DNA of 64,000 nucleotides, taken from contig JAKRSF010000006.1 in assembly GCA_022402445.1 (NCBI GenBank), forward strand, positions 398,540-462,539, written 5' to 3'. This stretch comes from Cyanobacteriota bacterium. GTDB lineage: Bacteria > Cyanobacteriota > Cyanobacteriia > CACIAM-69d. The translations under genes and the position numbers were made by a program. Position 1 is the stretch's first letter, and each line of letters opens with the position of its first letter. Positions 58,980 through 64,000 of this stretch are shown here, piece by piece. The notes beneath the pieces are model-generated. The model had not been told where the DNA came from. It searched no databases and saw only the letters and a list, made by a program, of their open reading frames with translations.

Positions 58980-61900
58980 CTAGGTGGACTCATTCCACTC
59001 CGGCTGTTCAATGGGAATTTCAATCCAAAACTCAGTCCCCTTACCGGGCGCAGATTTGCATTGGATCGTGCCGCGATGTTTTTCGACGATGATTTGATAG
59101 CTAATCGAGAGGCCCAAACCGGTCCCCTGGCCCACGGGTTTGGTGGTGAAGAAGGGATCGAACAGCTTGGCGCGCACGGCGGGGGTCATGCCCGGACCGT
59201 TGTCGGCAACGATGATGCGGACGCGATCGGGCTTGAGGAAGTCGGTGGAAATGGTGAGGCGCGGCGGTTTGGGGGGCGTGACACTACAGGACAGGACCAC
59301 CGGGCGATCGCCCACTCCGGACTGACTCCCTGCGGCCCCATCGGACGGCGCACCTTGGGGGGAGGCGCTGCCGTAATAGCGCGTGGCGGCGGATCGACCG
59401 GAGCGATCGAAGGACACGACGGGGGGCCGATTGTACTGGGATTCGAGGGCGTCGATGGAGTTGGCCACCACGTTCATAAAAACTTGGTTGAGTTGCCCCG
59501 CATAGCACACCACTTCGGGAAGATTGCCGTATTCCTTAACAATTTCAACGCCGGGATAATGGCTATTGGCCTTGAAGCGATGTTGCAAAATGAGCAGGGT
59601 GTTGTCGATGCCTTCGTGGATATCGACGGGTTTCATTTCCGCCTGATCGAGCCGCGAGAAGTTGCGCAGGGAGGCGACGATTTGACAGATGCGATCGGCC
59701 CCAATTCGCATGGAATCGAGGGTTTTGGGCAGGTCTTCGGTGATGAAATCCACGTCCACTTCTTCCGCGAGGGTGCCCAGTTCGAGGGGGGGATCGGGCA
59801 TGTGTTGCCGATAGAGTTCCAGCAGGCGAATTAGGTCGATGACGTAGCGGCGGGCGTAGGTGAGGTTGCCGTGGATGAAGGTGGTGGGGTTGTTGATTTC
59901 GTGGGCGACGCCGGCGACCATTTGGCCGAGGCTGGACATTTTTTCGGTTTGGATCAGTTGGGTTTGGGTGGCCTTGAGTTCCTTGAGGGTTTGGCTGAGT
60001 TGGTCCGCTTGGCGCTGGGCCTGGAGGGCGGTGCTGCGGGCTTGATCGTAGAGGGCGGCCTGGTCGATCGCGATCGCGAGCTGTTCGGTGACGGCCCGGA
60101 GCAGTTCAATGTCGCTAGAACTCCAGGTGCGGATATTGTCGTTTTCGCCGCACTGGATGATGCCCAGTTCGCCGGAGCGGGTCTGGACGAGCATCGATAG
60201 GATGGCGGTGTAGCCGCGATCGCGCAGCATGGCCTGGAGGGGCGGATCATCGCAGCGGTTGACATCATCCACCCGGCAGAGTTTGTCGCTGCGCAGCCGC
60301 CGCACGATCGATTCCACGCCGCGATCGTTGTCATTAATGGGGCTGGTGGCCTCGGTCAGGTGTTCCGATCGCGACTCGCAGACAATTTCGAGGCGATTCG
60401 GGCCGCCGCTGCCCCCCGGCCGATACCAGCCAAACCAGCAGCGATCGGCATTGAGGAGATTGCGCACCCCCGTCACCGCCGCCTCCAGGACCGTTTCCGT
60501 ATCGAGGGAGTCGCGGATCTGGCTGGCCAGTTGGAACAGCAGCGCTTCCCGACGGCTGGTGAGTTCCTGGCGCGCCCAGGCCCGGTCAATGCCGAGGGCA
60601 AGGGCATTGGCCAGCCAGCCCAGCACGTCCTGCACGCGATCGGTGAAGGGCCGCAGGGCATAGACGGCGAAGGCCCCCACCAGGCGATCCTCCACCACCA
60701 GGGGATAGCCCGCAAAGCTCAGGGTTTGGCCATTGCTGAGGACATCTTGATAGAAGGACGGGCAGCGGTTGTGGACCACTTCGCCAATGACCGATTCGCC
60801 GACGGGGATCGATTGGTGGAGGGTGCTGCGCACCAGGGGGGCATCCATCCACTCGCTCGTCGGGTCCGCTTGGCTGGCCTGGGCCTGGAGCTGGAGCCGA
60901 CCGATGTTGGGCAGATAGGTCCAGACGCAGGCCAGTTCGCAGCCGATTTGGCTGACGATGAGATCGACGCAGGACCGCAAAATGTCGTCGAGATCCCCCG
61001 TGCGGCACAGGGCAATGCCCACCTCCGCTTCGACCACCGAGAGGCGCGATCGCTCCATCAGATCCTCCTGGGAGCGGCGGCGATCGCTAATATCCTCGAC
61101 CGTCCCTTCGTAATAGAGCAATTGGCCCGCCTCATCGCAGACCGCCGTAGCATTTTCCGAGATCCAAATGGTGCTGCCATCGGGCCGCTGCACCTGGGAT
61201 TCAAAATTGGACACGCGCCCGTCCCGTTGCAGCCGATCCATCAGAACGGTGGCGCGATCGCGTTCCACATAGGGCGGCCCGCCGCGATCATTAAACGACG
61301 CAATCAACTCCGCCTCCGACCCAAACCCATAGAGCCGCGCCATGGCCGGATTCACCGCAATCCAGCGGCCACTCGGTTCCGCCTGGAAAATCCCCTCCAA
61401 AGCATTCTCAAAAATGCTGCGATATTTCGCCTCCGTCTCCCGCTGGGCCCGCTCCGCCCGCTTCCGCTCCGTAATATCAATGCCCACAATGAAGGCCGAG
61501 CGGTTGTCGTTATACTTCTGGGCCACCACCAGGTAATGCTCGGACTGGCCATTGTTCATCCGCTCAATTTCCTGGGTCGCCTCCGAAGAGGGGGACGCGA
61601 ACAGCGCCATCACAAAATTGCGGAACCCTTCCCCATAGCCCAAAAAGCCAATGTCGCGCCCGATGAATTCCTCCGGCTTCCGGCCAAAAGAGTCCGCCAA
61701 ATGGCGGTTCACCTCCAGATAGCGCAGATCGTCACTCACCCGCGACACGATGCCCGGTACCGCCTCTAGGATGGCCTGGAGGCGATCGCGCAGGGACAGC
61801 AAATCCTTCTCGGACTGCTTGCGGGGGGTAATGTCCTCGACGGTGCCCTCATAGAACAGCAGTTTGCCGCTGCTATCGCGCACGGCCCTGGCCGACTCCG

Positions 61901-63248
61901 AAATCCAAATGATGCGGCCATCGCGGCGATAGACCTGGGATTCAAACTCCTTGATGGAGCCGTGGCGCTCGATCGCATCAATAAACGCTTGGCGACGCTG
62001 GGGATCCACATAGAGCCCCTCCGCATTGGCATGGACCGTTTGGAACTCCTCATCGGAGTTGTAGCCATAGATCTGGAGCAGGGCCGGATTCGCGCTCAGG
62101 TAGCGGCCATCGGCGGTGGTCTGAAAAATCCCCTCGATCGCATTCTCAAAAATGCTGCGATATTTCGCCTCCGCATTGCGCACCGCATCCTGGGAACTTT
62201 CCAGCCGGTCCAGGGTGTTATTGAGAATCGACGCCAGTTCCGCCAGCTCATCGGTGCCGGGGAGTTCCTCCACCCGCATGGACGGATCCCCACTCGACCC
62301 GATGGCGCTCACGCGATCGCTCAACTGCATCAACCGCGCCAGCACCAGCCGCTCCAGCAGCACCAGGGCCACCGTCCCCACCAGCAGGCCCACAATAAAC
62401 AGCAGCGCAAACAGATAGCGGGTACTCACCTCCCCCTGGGCGTAGATCTCCCGAGGCAAATCCACCCGCACCAGCAAACTAGGGCGATTGTCAATATTGC
62501 GCAAAATCGCATAGCCGCGAATTTGCCTGCGTCCCAGGGGCCGCGCCAGGGTAGCCTCATCATCCCCAAGGCTCAGCAGGGTTTGGACCGCCAACTGATC
62601 CTGCGCATCCTTGAGGGTCGCTAGGGGCACCAAACTGATATTGAGCTGGGTCAAGCTGGCGATGCGGTTGAGTTCTGGCCCCTGCAAAAAACGGCCCACC
62701 ACCAGGGTGCCGCGCACCGGCCCGTTGCCCTGGCTGGTGACGATGGGGCGCGAGGCGATGAGGACCGGCCCCTCGGGCAGGAGCATGATGCCCTTAATGA
62801 TGGCGTCGGGGGAGGGGCTACGGGTCAGGTCCGGGCGATCGCGCAGGGCCTGACGGAAACTGTCGGCAATGGGGATGATCTCGCGCCGTTGCAGGTCATA
62901 GCCCCGCTCAAACACGGGTTCCCCCTGGCCGTCGAACAGAATCAGCAGATTGAGCCGCAGGTAGTCAAAGGTGCGATCGACAAAGTTGGACTGCACGTAG
63001 GTACTGTTGCGGTCCGCCATGAAGCTATAGGTATCGTCCCATTCCGCATAGTCGCGGGCGGTGGCGTCAAGGTCCAAGGCCGTATCCGACAGCACATCCA
63101 CGGCCCGTTCCATATCCCGCTGCATTTCCTGGGCCTCTAGGGCGCGGAAATCATTCAGCAAAAAGCTTGAGGAGGTGGCGAACAGGACCAGGTTCAGGCA
63201 CAGAATGGCCAGACCGACGATGGTTAGGATTTTGACGCGTAATCTCAT
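58980..63248 (-). CDS. Multi-sensor histidine kinase (CHASE4-HAMP-PAS3-GAF2-HisKA-HATPase), 1422 aa
   Basis: Domains in order, roughly: membrane helix 7-29; CHASE4 sensor 50-265 (ARDYAEWDDTYSFMADR); helix 275-297; HAMP to ~350; three PAS domains (each AKYRSIFENA or similar) to ~745; two GAF domains to ~1090; a coiled coil; HisKA with phospho-acceptor in VAGVAHEINNPTTFIHGN; HATPase with NVVANSIDALE, VADNGPGMTPAV and GTGLGLSISYQI. The ATG at 63248 has GGAGGTGAG just upstream, an exceptionally strong ribosome-binding site, so the longer frame to 63362 is rejected. No receiver domain or adjacent response regulator, so the partner is elsewhere. Confidence 0.93.
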   Translation of the reverse strand: MRLRVKILTIVGLAILCLNLVLFATSSSFLLNDFRALEAQEMQRDMERAVDVLSDTALDLDATARDYAEWDDTYSFMADRNSTYVQSNFVDRTFDYLRLNLLILFDGQGEPVFERGYDLQRREIIPIADSFRQALRDRPDLTRSPSPDAIIKGIMLLPEGPVLIASRPIVTSQGNGPVRGTLVVGRFLQGPELNRIASLTQLNISLVPLATLKDAQDQLAVQTLLSLGDDEATLARPLGRRQIRGYAILRNIDNRPSLLVRVDLPREIYAQGEVSTRYLFALLFIVGLLVGTVALVLLERLVLARLMQLSDRVSAIGSSGDPSMRVEELPGTDELAELASILNNTLDRLESSQDAVRNAEAKYRSIFENAIEGIFQTTADGRYLSANPALLQIYGYNSDEEFQTVHANAEGLYVDPQRRQAFIDAIERHGSIKEFESQVYRRDGRIIWISESARAVRDSSGKLLFYEGTVEDITPRKQSEKDLLSLRDRLQAILEAVPGIVSRVSDDLRYLEVNRHLADSFGRKPEEFIGRDIGFLGYGEGFRNFVMALFASPSSEATQEIERMNNGQSEHYLVVAQKYNDNRSAFIVGIDITERKRAERAQRETEAKYRSIFENALEGIFQAEPSGRWIAVNPAMARLYGFGSEAELIASFNDRGGPPYVERDRATVLMDRLQRDGRVSNFESQVQRPDGSTIWISENATAVCDEAGQLLYYEGTVEDISDRRRSQEDLMERSRLSVVEAEVGIALCRTGDLDDILRSCVDLIVSQIGCELACVWTYLPNIGRLQLQAQASQADPTSEWMDAPLVRSTLHQSIPVGESVIGEVVHNRCPSFYQDVLSNGQTLSFAGYPLVVEDRLVGAFAVYALRPFTDRVQDVLGWLANALALGIDRAWARQELTSRREALLFQLASQIRDSLDTETVLEAAVTGVRNLLNADRCWFGWYRPGGSGGPNRLEIVCESRSEHLTEATSPINDNDRGVESIVRRLRSDKLCRVDDVNRCDDPPLQAMLRDRGYTAILSMLVQTRSGELGIIQCGENDNIRTWSSSDIELLRAVTEQLAIAIDQAALYDQARSTALQAQRQADQLSQTLKELKATQTQLIQTEKMSSLGQMVAGVAHEINNPTTFIHGNLTYARRYVIDLIRLLELYRQHMPDPPLELGTLAEEVDVDFITEDLPKTLDSMRIGADRICQIVASLRNFSRLDQAEMKPVDIHEGIDNTLLILQHRFKANSHYPGVEIVKEYGNLPEVVCYAGQLNQVFMNVVANSIDALESQYNRPPVVSFDRSGRSAATRYYGSASPQGAPSDGAAGSQSGVGDRPVVLSCSVTPPKPPRLTISTDFLKPDRVRIIVADNGPGMTPAVRAKLFDPFFTTKPVGQGTGLGLSISYQIIVEKHRGTIQCKSAPGKGTEFWIEIPIEQPEWNEST

Positions 63249-63718
63249 GCACTCACCTCCCGATCGCGGGGCTCGGGGCGACCGGTTAGGCCAGCGGGGA
63301 AATAGGAACGAACTGCCATGGAGTCTTGATTCACAGGGCCAGGGGCGGGATCGGGATGGCATGACTCGGGCGCGCGATCGCGATCATGGCTCGGACACCA
63401 AAGCCACACCACCCCCCACGATGCGGTGCAACGGCTGCCGGGCTGCCTAACGATCAAGCCTAGTCTTTCAATCTATTCTGATGGATTTTGGTGACGCCCC
63501 TTAACCTTGGCGGGTCACCGGGGCTCCGGCCCTACCCATAATCAATGCCGATGATCCAGGGCGATCGCTGGGCGATCGCGATCGCGCGGACACCCTTCCC
63601 ATTGATGGTAGCGCAGTCCACCGGGGGGCTCCCACCCGGCGCAGCGCCCTGGCCCTTGGCCCCAAACGCAGGGCTCCCAGGGCTCCGAACGGCCCGCCAT
63701 GGAGGTCTAGAAAAAGAA
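63249..63718. other. Gene-free interval
   Basis: No supportable gene. Contains scattered HIP1 octamers and the upstream region of the histidine kinase gene. Short frames here on either strand have no family features, and one overlaps the tRNA. Confidence 0.6.
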
Positions 63719-63792
63719 CGGACGCGAAGGGACTCGAACCCCCGACACCCAGAACCGGAATCTGGTGCTCTATCCAACTGAGCTACGCGTCC
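63719..63792 (-). tRNA. tRNA-Arg (anticodon CCG)
   Basis: On the minus strand the acceptor GGACGCG pairs with CGCGTCC, the D-arm is GCTCAGTTGGATAGAGC, the anticodon arm is CCAGA-TTCCGGT-TCTGG giving anticodon CCG, and the T-loop is TTCGAGT. CCA is not encoded. Structure complete. Confidence 0.95.
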
Positions 63793-63928
63793 TTAAGGAT
63801 TTGGCTCCGGCCCTTGCCTGAGCTAGACGATTATAGCCGCCGATCGCCGCGATCGCAATCGCCCACCCCGATCAGTTTAGATTGAACTTGGATTGAACCG
63901 TTTCCCCGACCCCGGAACCGCCGCCGCC

Positions 63929-64000
63929 CTAGGGATCCTTCAGCGGCACCGTCAGGCGATCCATGCGGCTCACCGCAAACCCCTGGGCATAGTCAATCCC
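63929..64000 (-). CDS. C-terminal end of an EAL-domain protein (partial)
   Basis: Leftward frame ending at 63929; the visible residues are GIDYAQGFAVSRMDRLTVPL and KDP. The phrase DYAQGF is the conserved end of EAL domains, which cleave cyclic-di-GMP. Only 23 residues are in the window, so domain architecture and activity cannot be judged. Confidence 0.65.
   Translation of the reverse strand, partial: GIDYAQGFAVSRMDRLTVPLKDP

Noticed and set aside
63545-63781. 78-aa frame running into the tRNA
   Set aside because: It overlaps tRNA-Arg on the other strand and contains no family features.

Overview
The window is cyanobacterial chromosome. The octamer GCGATCGC (HIP1) occurs at very high density through most of it, GC content is high, and the recognisable host genes are typical of cyanobacteria: an Mo-nitro_C protein, a TIGR04376-like coiled-coil protein, DUF29, Uma2, a TIGR03943-like protein, a SulP-STAS-cNMP transporter and CHASE4 sensor proteins. 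The genus cannot be fixed from the sequence.

Layout. (1) About 1-15,390 is part of an integrated element, called E1 here. It is AT-richer, I see no HIP1 site in it, and it is packed with small unrecognised genes. A structural-looking operon runs leftwards (6458 to beyond position 1) and a long rightward series of small genes (6748-15163) includes an AAA-type ATPase and a DUF1064-like nuclease. Its intergenic gaps carry 26 copies of an 11-bp dyad, TGT-W5-ACA, in 11 clusters with exact 13-bp spacing. Its right edge coincides with what looks like the 3' half of a class II tRNA gene (15320-15384), a plausible attachment-site scar. (2) 15,391-40,751 is host DNA: alr, an Mo-nitro_C protein, an ECF sigma/anti-sigma/Spy-like cluster, cysH, an AT-rich islet with a PIN-like (DUF4935) gene next to a rearranged DUF29 duplication, typA, a CHASE4 cyclase, a radical SAM protein, a beta-lactamase-like protein, proC, trpC and a SulP transporter. 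(3) About 40,800-55,660 is a second element, E2. It is HIP1-rich and therefore probably a long-term resident or derived from a close relative. It has a tyrosine recombinase domain at the left, a structural-looking operon, a glycine-rich adhesin-like gene, a small regulatory block with three operator dyads, and an IS110-like recombinase preceded by 426 bp of non-coding DNA (candidate bridge RNA). (4) 55,660-64,000 is host DNA again: a TPR protein, cobB/cbiA, a YefM/YoeB-type toxin-antitoxin pair, a Uma2 protein, a very large CHASE4/PAS/GAF histidine kinase, tRNA-Arg(CCG) and the end of an EAL-domain gene.

The main result is that E1 and E2 carry divergent copies of the same module of unrecognised genes. 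Its core is a ~1,200-residue membrane protein. The C-terminal parts of the two versions align without a gap for about 95 residues. In both elements the next gene encodes a homologous ~277-residue protein. A domain that is a separate 222-residue protein in E1 lies inside the giant protein in E2, and several small proteins with a shared helix-plus-strand pattern flank them. No capsid, terminase, portal, Zot-like or conjugation gene is recognisable. The module could be the virion or envelope-penetration apparatus of an undescribed cyanobacterial virus or satellite family, or a secreted filament or injection device. The sequence supports the homology and the gene order; the function is inference.
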